From an uncultured Verrucomicrobiota bacterium (GTDB taxonomy: Bacteria > Verrucomicrobiota > Verrucomicrobiia > Opitutales > Opitutaceae): a stretch of DNA of 64,000 nucleotides. This document shows, in pieces, positions 7,491-17,846 of the stretch. How positions within the stretch are numbered: the first letter of the stretch is position 1; every line of letters begins with the position of its first letter. The stretch spans positions 1-64,000 of the forward strand of contig CAJCBL010000359.1 of the NCBI GenBank assembly GCA_903960515.1, given 5' to 3'. The notes beneath the pieces are model-generated. The model was given only the letters and a program-made list of their open reading frames with translations. It ran no database searches and was not told the origin of the DNA. Both the position numbers and the translations under genes were made by a program.

Positions 7491-8609
7491 TCACACCAGC
7501 CGCCGAAGCTGCCGCCGCGCGAGCCACGGGTCGACAGTTGTCAGAAGAAACCGAGCCCAGGTCTCCCTCAACCGCTGCAGGAAGCCGCGCCGGTGGTGGC
7601 GCACCGGGACGGCATGCTGCCGGGCCGCGGCCAGCAGCACCCGCCCCTCGACCGCCAGGCGTCGGTCATCAAGGCGCACCATCACCTCGTAGTTGATCGC
7701 CAAGGATCGAGCGTCGAGATTGGCCGAGCCGACGAACACGACATCGTCCACAATCGCGAGCTTCGCATGCAGCACCTGCGGCTGGTACTCGTCGATCTCC
7801 ACCCCGGCCCGCAACAAGCCGCCGAAGAAAGCGCGGCCGGCCCACTGCACCAGTGCCACATCGGAGCGGCCGGCCAATAGCAACCGCACCGTGCCGCCGC
7901 GCCGCACCACCCGCCGCAGCGCCCGCCGCAACCCCAAGCCCGGCACAAAGTACGCCGCCACGATCTCCACGTGGCGCGCCCGCCCCAGATCCTGCAGCAG
8001 GCGCCGATGGAAAACATTGCGCCCCAACCCGGGTCCTGTGGCCAAAACCTGTTCGCGCTCGTGGCTGCGCAACGCCCGGCGCACCGCTGTGTGCCGCCAG
8101 CGGCCGAGCCTGGGATGCACAAAATCGTGATGCGCGAAAAGTACCGCAAACGAGGCGCCCAGCGCCGCCGCCGCCGGGCCATGCAGCTCCAGCCCAAAGT
8201 CGAACCAGCCGTGCGTCACCCCATCACCCAAGTACTCGGGGGCGATGTTAAATCCACCAACAAACGCCACCTGATCGTCGATCAGCAGCAGTTTGCGATG
8301 GTTGCGGATTACGAAGCGGCCCAACGACAAGGGATTGAATACACGCACCACGCCACCGGCTTCCCGCACCCGTCGCCAGTAGTCCTCCGCCAACGGCCGC
8401 GACCCGAAGCCGTCGACCAACACCTCGACCCGCAAATGCCGCGACGCCGCCGCAAGAAGCACCGCCCGAAAGAGATCGCCCGGCACCCCGGCCGCAAAGA
8501 TGTACATCTCCAGCCGCACCGACACTCGCGCCAAATCGATCGCCGCCAGCATGCGCTGGAAAGCGACCTCGGTATTGGGCAACCACTGCGACCGGAGACC
8601 GTTGTGCAT
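7491..8609 (-). CDS. cardiolipin synthase-like phospholipase D family protein
   Basis: 372 residues with two HKD half-sites, 'NHRKLLLIDD' near residue 100 and 'LHAKLAIVDD' near residue 285, each followed by the Gly-Gly/Ser-Asn pattern of the family ('FVGGFN', 'FVGSANLD'). These enzymes join two phosphatidylglycerols, or PG and PE, to form cardiolipin. No N-terminal membrane helices are visible, so it resembles the ClsB subtype rather than ClsA. It is convergent with porB and divergent from the DUF5069-like gene. Other PLD-type phosphotransferases cannot be excluded. Confidence 0.85.
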   Translation of the reverse strand: MHNGLRSQWLPNTEVAFQRMLAAIDLARVSVRLEMYIFAAGVPGDLFRAVLLAAASRHLRVEVLVDGFGSRPLAEDYWRRVREAGGVVRVFNPLSLGRFVIRNHRKLLLIDDQVAFVGGFNIAPEYLGDGVTHGWFDFGLELHGPAAAALGASFAVLFAHHDFVHPRLGRWRHTAVRRALRSHEREQVLATGPGLGRNVFHRRLLQDLGRARHVEIVAAYFVPGLGLRRALRRVVRRGGTVRLLLAGRSDVALVQWAGRAFFGGLLRAGVEIDEYQPQVLHAKLAIVDDVVFVGSANLDARSLAINYEVMVRLDDRRLAVEGRVLLAAARQHAVPVRHHRRGFLQRLRETWARFLLTTVDPWLARRQLRRLV

Positions 8610-8849
8610 CCGCGGCCAGTTTCAACGCCGTACCCGCGCCTGCAATCCTGCATACGCTTCGTATTGGCCCAGTGCCCCGCTCGGGCCTGCTACCCGCGCT
8701 TGCTCCTGTCCGTGCTCCCGCTCCTACTCCGGCATCGCACTACAGACGGCCCTCCGCCCGCGTCCGCTCTCCACTTTTCCCAGAGAAACTTCATACTTTC
8801 GCAACCTCCGTTCCTCCTTCTGCATTCTCCGATCCGCCTCATCTTTCCC

Positions 8850-9314
8850 ATGCCCTCCAGCCCAATTCCCGGCTCCACCGGAGAAGTACTCACCTGCCTG
8901 CCCTCGCCCTACTTGCCGCATCGCGCCACCGGCCTGCTCTATCTGCCGCGCTTCATTGCGAAAATCCGCTACGTGCAGGCGCACGGAAAGCTGCCTGCCA
9001 GCTACGCCAAGAACTTCAAACGCGGACTGGACCGTTTTCTCTGCCTGCACCTCGGAGTAGAGCCCGATGCCGTCGAGCAGGCAGTCCGCGAGGCCGGAGG
9101 CGACGATGCCGAGGTAGACCGCCGCCTGCTCGCCCTGTTGCCCGCCGACTGCCGCGTGGCGAAATGGAACCGCGAACTCGTCCAAAAAGGCATGACGCCT
9201 GCCGGCCGCGAGTTCCTGCTACAGGCGCTCACCGCCATGGGCTGCGCCGACCGAGCCGCCGAGATCCAGAGCGTGCCCGACCTGATCGACTTCGACGAAG
9301 GCCGGATCGGCTAG
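8850..9314 (+). CDS. DUF5069-like small protein
   Basis: 154 residues. The ATG at 8850 was chosen because conserved sequence begins soon after ('LLYLPRFIAKIRYVQAHGKL'). The long upstream extension of the open frame lies over the divergent cardiolipin synthase. The pattern of a short N-terminal 'PR-x-I-x-K-I' helix, 'LPASYAKNFKRGLDRFLCLH' and a C-terminal helical part fits small DUF5069 proteins that I associate with Verrucomicrobiota. Function is unknown. No signal or membrane segment is seen. The upstream 100 bases are pyrimidine-rich and lack a good Shine-Dalgarno. Confidence 0.6.
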   Translation: MPSSPIPGSTGEVLTCLPSPYLPHRATGLLYLPRFIAKIRYVQAHGKLPASYAKNFKRGLDRFLCLHLGVEPDAVEQAVREAGGDDAEVDRRLLALLPADCRVAKWNRELVQKGMTPAGREFLLQALTAMGCADRAAEIQSVPDLIDFDEGRIG

Positions 9315-9545
9315 CCGTGAGGGAACAGTCGCCTCCTATCCCCAGTGGGGGGCACTGCCATAAACCCCAATTCATTGCCGGCCCAGCTGCGGAGAACTGT
9401 CGCGAAATGCTGGACTCCAGCCAAATCTTGGCGGGTTCCAAATACTGGACCCGGTTGGAATATTTCATAAGCCGCTATCCACGAACGAGCTATGCTTTGA
9501 GCCTTTCTGAAACCGCCAGCCCGGCTCCGCGTCTCATGCTGGCGT

Positions 9546-10103
9546 ATGAAATATCTAACCTTTCTCCCTCTCGCCTGTGCGGCGAGTCTGGTAGTTGCAT
9601 TGCCCGCCCAGGCCCGGGACGATCTGGGACGCAACGTGATCATCGGCGGCATCGCGGGTGCGGTCATCGGTGAGAACAATCACCACCACGCGGCCGAGGG
9701 CGCCGTCATAGGCGCAACCGCCGGGCTGCTACTAACCGCCATCACCGACAACGGCGGTCACGACCGTCGCAGCGAGCGCCATTACTATTCCGCCCCAACT
9801 TGCCGAACCGAGGTGATCGTATCCCGCCCGTACTGCCCTCCCGCGCCCCGCATGGTCGTGATACAACCTGCCAACTACCGCCATTACTCACGCGAGGGCT
9901 CGGTGGGGACCTACGCACATGAGCGCTACGACAGACGCGATGCGAGGTATGACGACCGCCGCGGAGATCGCCGCAACGATCACCGCGAGGCTCGGCATGA
10001 CGACCGCCGCGACGATCGCCGGGGAGACCGCAGGGATTCGCACGAGGATCGCCGCGACAACCGGAGCGGCGACCACAATCGCGGCCATGAACGCGACCGC
10101 TAA
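9546..10103 (+). CDS. secreted glycine-zipper protein with Arg/Asp-rich tail
   Basis: 185 residues. A signal peptide (residues 1-23, cleavage after 'LPAQA') is followed by a glycine-zipper-like segment 'VIIGGIAGAVIGENNHHHAA' and 'GAVIGATAGLLLTAI', typical of small envelope proteins. From about residue 120 to the end the chain is almost only Asp, Arg, His and Gly in repeating units such as 'DDRRGDRRNDHRE'. The repeat is visible in the DNA as iterated gaccgccg/gatcgccg units, so it probably expands and contracts by slippage. A role in the envelope or metal and stress response is a guess. A good terminator follows. Confidence 0.7.
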   Translation: MKYLTFLPLACAASLVVALPAQARDDLGRNVIIGGIAGAVIGENNHHHAAEGAVIGATAGLLLTAITDNGGHDRRSERHYYSAPTCRTEVIVSRPYCPPAPRMVVIQPANYRHYSREGSVGTYAHERYDRRDARYDDRRGDRRNDHREARHDDRRDDRRGDRRDSHEDRRDNRSGDHNRGHERDR

Positions 10104-10131
10104 TCCTCGCGTTGAACACGGACAGTAGCAC

Positions 10132-10160
10132 AAGCCGCCCCCGCCCAGGGGCGGCTTTTT
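10132..10160 (+). terminator. rho-independent terminator of the secreted glycine-zipper gene
   Basis: A 10-bp perfect stem (10132-10141 with 10148-10157, 6-base loop) runs into TTTTT at 10156-10160, 28 bases after the stop. Confidence 0.88.
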
Positions 10161-10322
10161 CGCGGGCTTCAGAATACGCGATAATCAGTGTCCGCTCGCG
10201 GTAGGGGCTTTGCGCCTCCGATGATCGAGCGAATCAGGGCGCACCAGCGCTGGTGCCGAGGCAAGCCATCGAGCAAAGGTAAGCCGAGCGGCCTGCGCAG
10301 ATCGCCCACCCTAGTTTCCGGC

Positions 10323-10357
10323 AAAAAAAACGGCGCCACCGTTACCGGTGACGCCGT
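10323..10357 (-). terminator. rho-independent terminator of the sdh operon
   Basis: On the minus strand an 11-bp stem with one mismatch and a GTAA loop (10331-10356) is followed by eight T (10330 to 10323). It lies about 30 bases after the sdhB stop. Confidence 0.9.
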
Positions 10358-10386
10358 GAAGTGGAGACGCTCTCTTCGCGCTACGC

Positions 10387-11172
10387 TCAGGCGCCGCCGC
10401 CGGTCGTAACCGCGGGAGCCTGACTGAAGGTCGCGCGCACCGTGGCCATGAAGAAGTCGCGGTTGAGCTTCGCGATGAAGTCGTGGCTGATGAGCTTGGG
10501 GCACACGGCCGAGCACTCGTATTGATTGGTGCAGTTGCCGAAGCCGGCCTCGTCCATCGCGGCCACCATGCCGAGCACGCGGCGGTCCTTCTCAGGCTGG
10601 CCCTGCGGGAGCAGGTTGAGCTGGGAGGCCTTGGCGGCGACAAAGAGCATGGCGGAGGCGTTCTTGCAGGCCGCCACGCAGGCGCCGCAACCGATGCAGG
10701 ACGCTGCGTCCATCGCGAGGTCGGCGGTCTCCTTGGAGATCGGCAGGGCATTGGCGTCCTGCGGGCTGCCGGTGCGGATACTCACGAAGCCTCCGGCCTG
10801 CATGATCTTATCGAAGGCCTTACGGTCGACCATGAGATCCTTCAGGATCGGGAAGGGGGTGGCGCGCCACGGCTCTACGGTGATCTCGTCGCCGTCCTTG
10901 AAGGACCGCATGTAGGTCTGGCAGGTGGCCACGCCCTTGTGGGGGCCGTGGGGTTTGCCGTTGATGACCGACGAGCAGGTGCCGCAGATGCCCTCGCGGC
11001 AGTCGTGATCGAAAGCGATGGGATCCTCACCGGCGTTGGTGAGGTCCTCGTTGACCACGTCGAGCATTTCCAGGAACGACATGTTCGGATTCAGATCCGA
11101 GGTCTCGTAGTTCTTGAACTCGCCGGGCGTATCGGCGTTCTTCTGGCGCCAGACTTTGAGTTTAACTTTCAT
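10387..11172 (-). CDS. sdhB: succinate dehydrogenase/fumarate reductase iron-sulfur subunit
   Basis: 261 residues. The N-terminal plant-ferredoxin-like domain has the 2Fe-2S ligands in '[20 protein letters not shown]', with the fourth Cys further on in 'VATCQTY'. The C-terminal helical domain has '[16 protein letters not shown]' for the 4Fe-4S cluster and '[13 protein letters not shown]' for the 3Fe-4S/4Fe-4S part. It carries electrons between the flavin in SdhA and the quinone site in SdhC. It lies downstream of sdhC and sdhA on the same strand but is separated from sdhA by an ORF6N gene, which is unusual. A strong terminator follows. Confidence 0.95.
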   Translation of the reverse strand: MKVKLKVWRQKNADTPGEFKNYETSDLNPNMSFLEMLDVVNEDLTNAGEDPIAFDHDCREGICGTCSSVINGKPHGPHKGVATCQTYMRSFKDGDEITVEPWRATPFPILKDLMVDRKAFDKIMQAGGFVSIRTGSPQDANALPISKETADLAMDAASCIGCGACVAACKNASAMLFVAAKASQLNLLPQGQPEKDRRVLGMVAAMDEAGFGNCTNQYECSAVCPKLISHDFIAKLNRDFFMATVRATFSQAPAVTTGGGA

Positions 11173-11208
11173 GGGCGGGAGGAATAGGACGGAAAACGGG
11201 ATGTAAGA

Positions 11209-11757
11209 CTATTTCTTGGAAGGCTTGGCGGCGCCAGTGGCTAGGAAACCGATCTGGCGGCCGTGAGGGAGGACATCGTCGGACATGAGCGCGCGTATGG
11301 CGTCGAATACTACCTTGAACTGCTCGTCGTATTTGCGCTCGAGGGTGGCGAGCTTGCGGGCGAGCTCCACATGGGTGGAGAGCAACTGGCGCAGATGCAC
11401 AAAAGCCCGAACGATCGCTATGTTGACCTGAACCGCACTCGGGCTGCCGAGCACGCTGGCCAGCATCGCAACTCCCTGCTCGGTGAAAGCGTAGGGACAC
11501 TTCCGGACACCGCCATGGCCCAAACTTGAAGTACCAATTTGGTACTTCAAGTTTGTAAACTCCTGACGATCAATCTGAAACATGAAGTCGTCCGGAAAAC
11601 GTTCAAGGTTGCGCTGCACCGCGCGATTGAGCGTCTTTGTCTCCACTCCGTACAGCTCGGCCAGGTGGAAATCGAACATCACCTTCTCTCCGCGAAGGAG
11701 GAAGATGCGGTTCTCAATCCGCTCGGCCAATACCGTACTGGAGGGGGAGGCGCTCAT
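11209..11757 (-). CDS. ORF6N-domain protein inserted in the sdh operon
   Basis: 182 residues. Residues about 12-95 match the ORF6N domain: 'IENRIFLLRGEKVMFDFHLA', then 'LYGVETKTLNRAVQRN' and 'RFPDDFMFQ'. This domain is found in phage and mobile-element proteins and is thought to bind DNA. The second half is a long helix with coiled-coil character ('ELARKLATLERKYDEQFKVV'). It sits 24 bases after sdhA and 36 bases before sdhB on the same strand, so it should be co-transcribed with both. It looks like a morphon that inserted without breaking the operon. Whether it regulates anything is unknown. Confidence 0.85.
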   Translation of the reverse strand: MSASPSSTVLAERIENRIFLLRGEKVMFDFHLAELYGVETKTLNRAVQRNLERFPDDFMFQIDRQEFTNLKYQIGTSSLGHGGVRKCPYAFTEQGVAMLASVLGSPSAVQVNIAIVRAFVHLRQLLSTHVELARKLATLERKYDEQFKVVFDAIRALMSDDVLPHGRQIGFLATGAAKPSKK

Positions 11758-11781
11758 GCGCTCGATCCGGGATGGGCTGGC

Positions 11782-13764
<1,983 letters not shown>

Positions 13765-13783
13765 TTGGCGGACGGCAAAAGGG

Positions 13784-14578
13784 TTATTTGGATTCGTGGC
13801 AGCAGGGGGCGGAGGCGGTGGTCGCGGGCTGGCTGCAGCCGCCAACCTTCACCACCCCGGCAAGGATCGAGCCGGGGATGGCCAGGCTGCCCAGCAAATA
13901 GACTACAACGAAAACGCGGGTGACCCCGCGCAAGAAGCAGCCCCAGCGGCTGGTGCGCAGGCCAAGCGACTGGAAGGCGCTCTCGAAGCCGTGCAAGAGG
14001 TGGAAGCTGAGCAGGGAGACCGCCACCAGGTAAAAGATCGCCACCAGCGGCTTCTGGAAGCCCAGCACCATCATCTGGTGGACATCGTGCACCTTCGCAC
14101 CGGCACCGACGATCGTCAGGCCCATGAGGTGGAAGTCGTGGGTCATCGTATACTCGGCGAGGTTCGCCTTGAATGTATCGCTGCTGGCCGTACCAACCGT
14201 GAAGTGGAGGATATGGTAGATCAGGAAGGCCGCGATCACGCTGCCCGTGAAGATCATGTAGCGCGAGGCGAGCGACGCCTGGATGGTGTGATCCACCTCG
14301 TATCCGCGCGGGCGTGCCCGGCTATTCTCGAGCTTGAGCTGGATAGCCGACCAAATGTGCAGGGCGGCGATGGCCAGGAGGCTCAGCCGCACCACCCAAA
14401 GCATGGGCCCGAGGCCCTGCAGGAAGTGGGCATACCCGTTGATCTTGTCCGGATGGGCGAAGATCTGAAGGTTGCCGACGAGGTGACCGGTGGCGAAGCC
14501 CAGGAGGGCCAGGCCGGTCAGCGCCATGATGTATTTCTTCCCCAAGGAGGAGCAGAAGATATTACGGACGAGGCTCAT
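13784..14578 (-). CDS. sdhC: succinate dehydrogenase cytochrome b subunit (type B, five-helix)
   Basis: 264 residues from the ATG at 14578. Five hydrophobic segments are visible. Histidines placed to bind the two hemes occur in '[16 protein letters not shown]', 'ALHIWSAI', 'YHILHF', 'VHDVHQMM' and 'LLSFHLLHG'. A single large anchor with two b hemes and no SdhD is typical of menaquinone-linked enzymes. The C-terminus ends in a Cys-containing tail ('[19 protein letters not shown]'), which is uncommon. An in-frame start further upstream (14653) would add 25 residues without conserved features. It is the first gene of the sdh operon. Confidence 0.9.
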   Translation of the reverse strand: MSLVRNIFCSSLGKKYIMALTGLALLGFATGHLVGNLQIFAHPDKINGYAHFLQGLGPMLWVVRLSLLAIAALHIWSAIQLKLENSRARPRGYEVDHTIQASLASRYMIFTGSVIAAFLIYHILHFTVGTASSDTFKANLAEYTMTHDFHLMGLTIVGAGAKVHDVHQMMVLGFQKPLVAIFYLVAVSLLSFHLLHGFESAFQSLGLRTSRWGCFLRGVTRVFVVVYLLGSLAIPGSILAGVVKVGGCSQPATTASAPCCHESK

Positions 14579-14855
14579 TGCGGGTGTGCGTTGGAATCGA
14601 CGGTAGGAGAGAAAACGAAGTGCCGACGCTAGAGCCGCGAAGGCATCCGGCAATTCCTTATTAGGAGAATTTGCGGTGCCGTCGCACAGGCATGCCCCCG
14701 GCTAAATACTGCCGGCTCCTTGAAAGCTTTTCATGATCCAGGGGCGGCGGCCCATAACCCGCCCCCCCAGTCCTCCAGTGATCCATCTCGCAATTTCACT
14801 CCGCCTTGCCTCCAGCAATCCCGGCGGGCGGGCAAGGAACGCGGGCAAAACATCC

Positions 14856-16130
14856 CTACAGCTTGGCGGTCGTGCCCAGCGGCTTGAGCAGGGCGAACTT
14901 TCCGCTGGCGGCGGGAGGCAGCAGCTTGCGGCGCGCGGTCGTCACACGGGCGCCATCGCCCAGCATAGCCGCCACCGCCTCGCCCACCTCGGGCCCGGCG
15001 CTGCGCTCGGCCACGTAGTCGAGTTTCCACGCAGTATCGCCGGTCTGGCTCAGGCAATAGTGCCAGCAGGCGAAGCTCTCCGGCAGCGCCCGGTCGATGT
15101 CGGTGGGCGAGACCAGAGCGCCGTCGCGCCGGAAATGCAGGTCGCGCTCGCGCCCGACAAGGCGGAAGCCGGAGGGGAAGCGCTGCACGATGTCGCCGGT
15201 CAGGTAGCGCAACAGCGGCATCGCCTCGCGCCTGCGGGTGGTCACCACAATTTGGAACATCTCCGGCAGGCCGCGGAAGGGTACCAGCTCAATGAACACG
15301 TTGGCGTCGATCGGCAGGGAGTTGTCGGCGAAGGCGTCTCCCACAAAGATGTAGCCCGCCTCGGTCGAGCCGTAGAGGTCCACCTGTGGGGCGGGGAAGG
15401 CCTCGGCGATGCGCCGGCCATGCTCGCGGCTGGCCTTGCCATAGGTGAGGATGACAACCTTCACGCTGGGCACGCGCACCTTGCGCTTGAGCAGCGCCCT
15501 GGCCAGCAGCGAGAGATAGATCGGCTCGCCCTCCAGCACCTCGGGCCGGGAGGCCTCCAGCTCGAGCACAATGCGATCCCACTCGCTCTCGAGGAACACG
15601 AACGGGTCGCTGTGCAGGTTAAGGTAGACCGTGTTCTCGATGAAGCGCTGCGGGAATTCGAAATCCTCGTACGGGCAGAGGTTGCTCGAGCAGCCCACCG
15701 GCGCCAGGATCGCCCTTCGCCCGGGCAGGGAGGCGTAGGGGGCCAGCAGCGGATGCGCAGCGTAGGCGCGGGCCGTCTGCTCCGGCCACCACGAACGCTC
15801 CATGATCACCGTCATGGGCCCCTGGGTGGTGCCGGAGGTGGATTCATATTCCCACTCCTTGCGCAGCACCTTCGCGTCGACCTCGGCGCAGTCTTGGAAA
15901 AACGCACAGTGGCCTCGCTCTACGATCTCGCGCTTGGTCAGCAGCGGCATCGCCAGGTAACCGCCCCAGTGCAGGCGACCGCCGTCGATGGCATGCCTCT
16001 TCCCGTACAGCGGGCTGCGGCCATAGATCGCGCGGATCTCGCTCTCGAGGGCCGTCGGCACAAAACCGTTCTGCGAAGCCCCGAGGGCTAGGGCAGGATT
16101 GGCAAAGGACGGGAACAGGACGGGGTTCAT
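14856..16130 (-). CDS. adenylate-forming enzyme, phenylacetate-CoA ligase-like
   Basis: 424 residues from the ATG at 16130. Motifs of the ANL superfamily in the PaaK-like arrangement are present: 'YESTSGTTQGPMTV' (phosphate loop), 'VDLYGSTEAGYIF' (adenine side) and 'LLRYLTGDIVQRF' with 'RERDL' (ribose and hinge region). Such enzymes activate a carboxylate as acyl-AMP and usually transfer it to CoA. The substrate cannot be read here and no aromatic catabolism genes are nearby. A TTG start at 16184 would overlap the upstream NUDIX gene by 17 bases. Neither start has a clear Shine-Dalgarno. The two genes are probably one transcript. Confidence 0.75.
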   Translation of the reverse strand: MNPVLFPSFANPALALGASQNGFVPTALESEIRAIYGRSPLYGKRHAIDGGRLHWGGYLAMPLLTKREIVERGHCAFFQDCAEVDAKVLRKEWEYESTSGTTQGPMTVIMERSWWPEQTARAYAAHPLLAPYASLPGRRAILAPVGCSSNLCPYEDFEFPQRFIENTVYLNLHSDPFVFLESEWDRIVLELEASRPEVLEGEPIYLSLLARALLKRKVRVPSVKVVILTYGKASREHGRRIAEAFPAPQVDLYGSTEAGYIFVGDAFADNSLPIDANVFIELVPFRGLPEMFQIVVTTRRREAMPLLRYLTGDIVQRFPSGFRLVGRERDLHFRRDGALVSPTDIDRALPESFACWHYCLSQTGDTAWKLDYVAERSAGPEVGEAVAAMLGDGARVTTARRKLLPPAASGKFALLKPLGTTAKL

Positions 16131-16167
16131 GAAGGAGGCGCCCAACAAAGGGTCACCCTCCGCCGTG

Positions 16168-16758
16168 TCAAACCGGCGGTCCAAGGCGCCCGGCGCGCCA
16201 AGCGCGCAGGAAAAACAGCGCGTCGATCACCAGCGAGTGCCTGATCAAACCCTGTTCGGCCGCCGCGAATACATCCTCCACCGGCCGCAGACTGAGCTCG
16301 ATCTCCTCGTTGGCGTCGAACTGCGTGTCGCCCACCCGCACGCATCCCTCTACCAGCACGAGATGGCAGGTATTGGCCTGGATCGCGGGGTTCGGGCGCA
16401 CCTGCGCAAGCAGCCGCGCCGAGCGGCCGGCGTAGCCGGTCTCCTCGCGCAGTTCGCGCACCCCGGCGGCCACCGGGTCCTCGCCGGTCTCGATCACCCC
16501 GCCGGGAATCTCTAGCGTGAAGTCATGGATACCAAAACGGAACTGCCGCACCAGAAGCATCCGGTCGTCGTCGGTGAGGGCGACCACATTCACCCAGTCG
16601 TTCGACTCGATCACGACAAACTCGCCCTCGCGCCGGTCGCGGGCGTGCCGATACCGGGTGCGGCGCACCCTGAACACTCGGAAGTGGTCGGTGGCGGCAT
16701 CGGCCAGCCGCTCCCACACGCTTGGGCGCTCGACAGGGGTATTCTCTTTTTCGCTCAT
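16168..16758 (-). CDS. NUDIX hydrolase, ADP-ribose pyrophosphatase-like
   Basis: 196 residues. The complete Nudix box is 'GGVIETGEDPVAAGVRELRE' continuing 'ETGY', matching G-x5-E-x7-R-E-x2-E-E-x-G. The arrangement before it ('LLVRQFRFGIHDFTLEIPGG') is that of the ADP-sugar pyrophosphatase group, which hydrolyses ADP-ribose to AMP and ribose phosphate. The ATG at 16758 is fixed by GGAGGT seven bases upstream. That Shine-Dalgarno is the 3' arm of the terminator hairpin behind the LysM gene, so initiation may depend on whether the hairpin is folded. Confidence 0.87.
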   Translation of the reverse strand: MSEKENTPVERPSVWERLADAATDHFRVFRVRRTRYRHARDRREGEFVVIESNDWVNVVALTDDDRMLLVRQFRFGIHDFTLEIPGGVIETGEDPVAAGVRELREETGYAGRSARLLAQVRPNPAIQANTCHLVLVEGCVRVGDTQFDANEEIELSLRPVEDVFAAAEQGLIRHSLVIDALFFLRAWRAGRLGPPV

Positions 16759-16795
16759 AAAAAAACCTCCCGGGCAACTGGCCACGGGAGGCGGG
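16759..16795 (-). terminator. terminator whose 3' stem arm is the Shine-Dalgarno of the NUDIX gene
   Basis: On the minus strand CCTCCC and GGGAGG pair (16786-16791 with 16666+100 to 16771, i.e. 16766-16771), with a further GGC/GCC inside, and seven T follow (16765 to 16759), leading directly into ATG at 16758. It ends the LysM transcript. The GGAGG of the arm is also the only good ribosome binding site for the next gene. Confidence 0.75.
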
Positions 16796-16812
16796 AAATC
16801 AAAACCCGATAA

Positions 16813-17361
16813 TCACTTCGGCAGGTTGATCTTCTGGCCAACCTTGAGCTTGCTAGAATCGACGCCGGGATTGGCGGCTTGCATCGCAGCCAAGGTAACA
16901 CCGTGAGCCTTGGCGATGCGGGCGAGTCCGTCGCCGGCCTTCACCGTGTAGTCGCCACCGGGACCAGCCTTCTCGGGGGCCGCGCCGTCCTTGACCGGGG
17001 CTGCGCCGTCCTTGCCCTCTTTCGGAGCTTTGGCGGGAGCAGCCTTGGGGGCAGTCGCCAGCTTATTGACATCGGTACGAAGATTGCCGATTTCGGCAGT
17101 CACGGCGTCGAAACCCCGCTGGGTCTGCGTCGCGAGATTATTGAGTGAGCTCGAGGCGCGGTCGGCCTTTTCAACAGCCTGACGAACGTCGCCGGCCATG
17201 CTCTCGACCCGGCTGTTGGCCGACTCGACGTCAGCCTTCAGCTTCTTGACCTCGGCGAGCTTGACCAGAGCAACGGCCGCCAAGACCAAGGCCAAGGCGC
17301 CGACGATAACTCCGGCGATGGGAAGAATGCTGGGACTGTTCTCGCGAGAAATGGTATCCAT
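16813..17361 (-). CDS. membrane-anchored coiled-coil LysM protein
   Basis: 182 residues from the ATG at 17361. A hydrophobic segment (about residues 12-35, 'ILPIAGVIVGALALVLAAVA') anchors the N-terminus. A coiled coil follows to about residue 95, then an Ala/Pro/Lys-rich linker with a repeated 'KDGAAP'. A C-terminal LysM domain is clear: 'YTVKAGDGLARIAKAHGVTL' and 'NPGVDSSKLKVGQKINLP'. LysM binds peptidoglycan, so the protein probably links the inner membrane to the wall. A longer frame to 17409 adds 16 unlikely residues. The gene is followed by the terminator that overlaps the NUDIX ribosome binding site. Confidence 0.8.
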   Translation of the reverse strand: MDTISRENSPSILPIAGVIVGALALVLAAVALVKLAEVKKLKADVESANSRVESMAGDVRQAVEKADRASSSLNNLATQTQRGFDAVTAEIGNLRTDVNKLATAPKAAPAKAPKEGKDGAAPVKDGAAPEKAGPGGDYTVKAGDGLARIAKAHGVTLAAMQAANPGVDSSKLKVGQKINLPK

Positions 17362-17531
17362 GGAATGAGAAATGTAGGGTGAAAGGCTTAGACGATACCT
17401 CGGGGGCAAAGCAAGCAGTTTACTGCACGGTTCTTAGGAGAACCCGTTGAGCGGGCCTGCCGACACCGATCGATGCACGGAAACATTGACACCGCCGGCC
17501 GTACCCCGAGGATCTGTCTTCCGCACGAAGA

Positions 17532-17608
17532 CCGGGGCGTAGCTTAGCCTGGTAGAGCGCCTGGTTTGGGACCAGGAGGTCGAGAGTTCGAATCTCTCCG
17601 CCCCGACC
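17532..17608 (+). tRNA. tRNA-Pro(UGG)
   Basis: A 77-base cloverleaf with acceptor arms CGGGGCG and CGCCCCG, D-loop AGCCTGGTA, anticodon loop TTTGGGA (anticodon UGG), T-loop TTCGAAT and encoded ACCA. The extra base and the C1-G72 pair are typical of bacterial tRNA-Pro. Confidence 0.95.
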
Positions 17609-17846
17609 ATCTTCGTATTCACGGCCCACCGCACAAATGGCGGCCTTGGTAACCGGGGTCCTTGGGGCTGCGTCAAGCCGCTCTCGCCTCATCTGGCAGG
17701 ATTCGCCACGATCATACCTGCGGCCCGCATGACGCGGCAGCCGGATTTGTGAATGGCTGTTCTCACCGGCATGGGCAGGAATCCGCGCCCCCTACACACG
17801 TCCCGCCTCCCGTTCCGCGGGCTGGCAGGCCCCCTCTCCCACAGCC

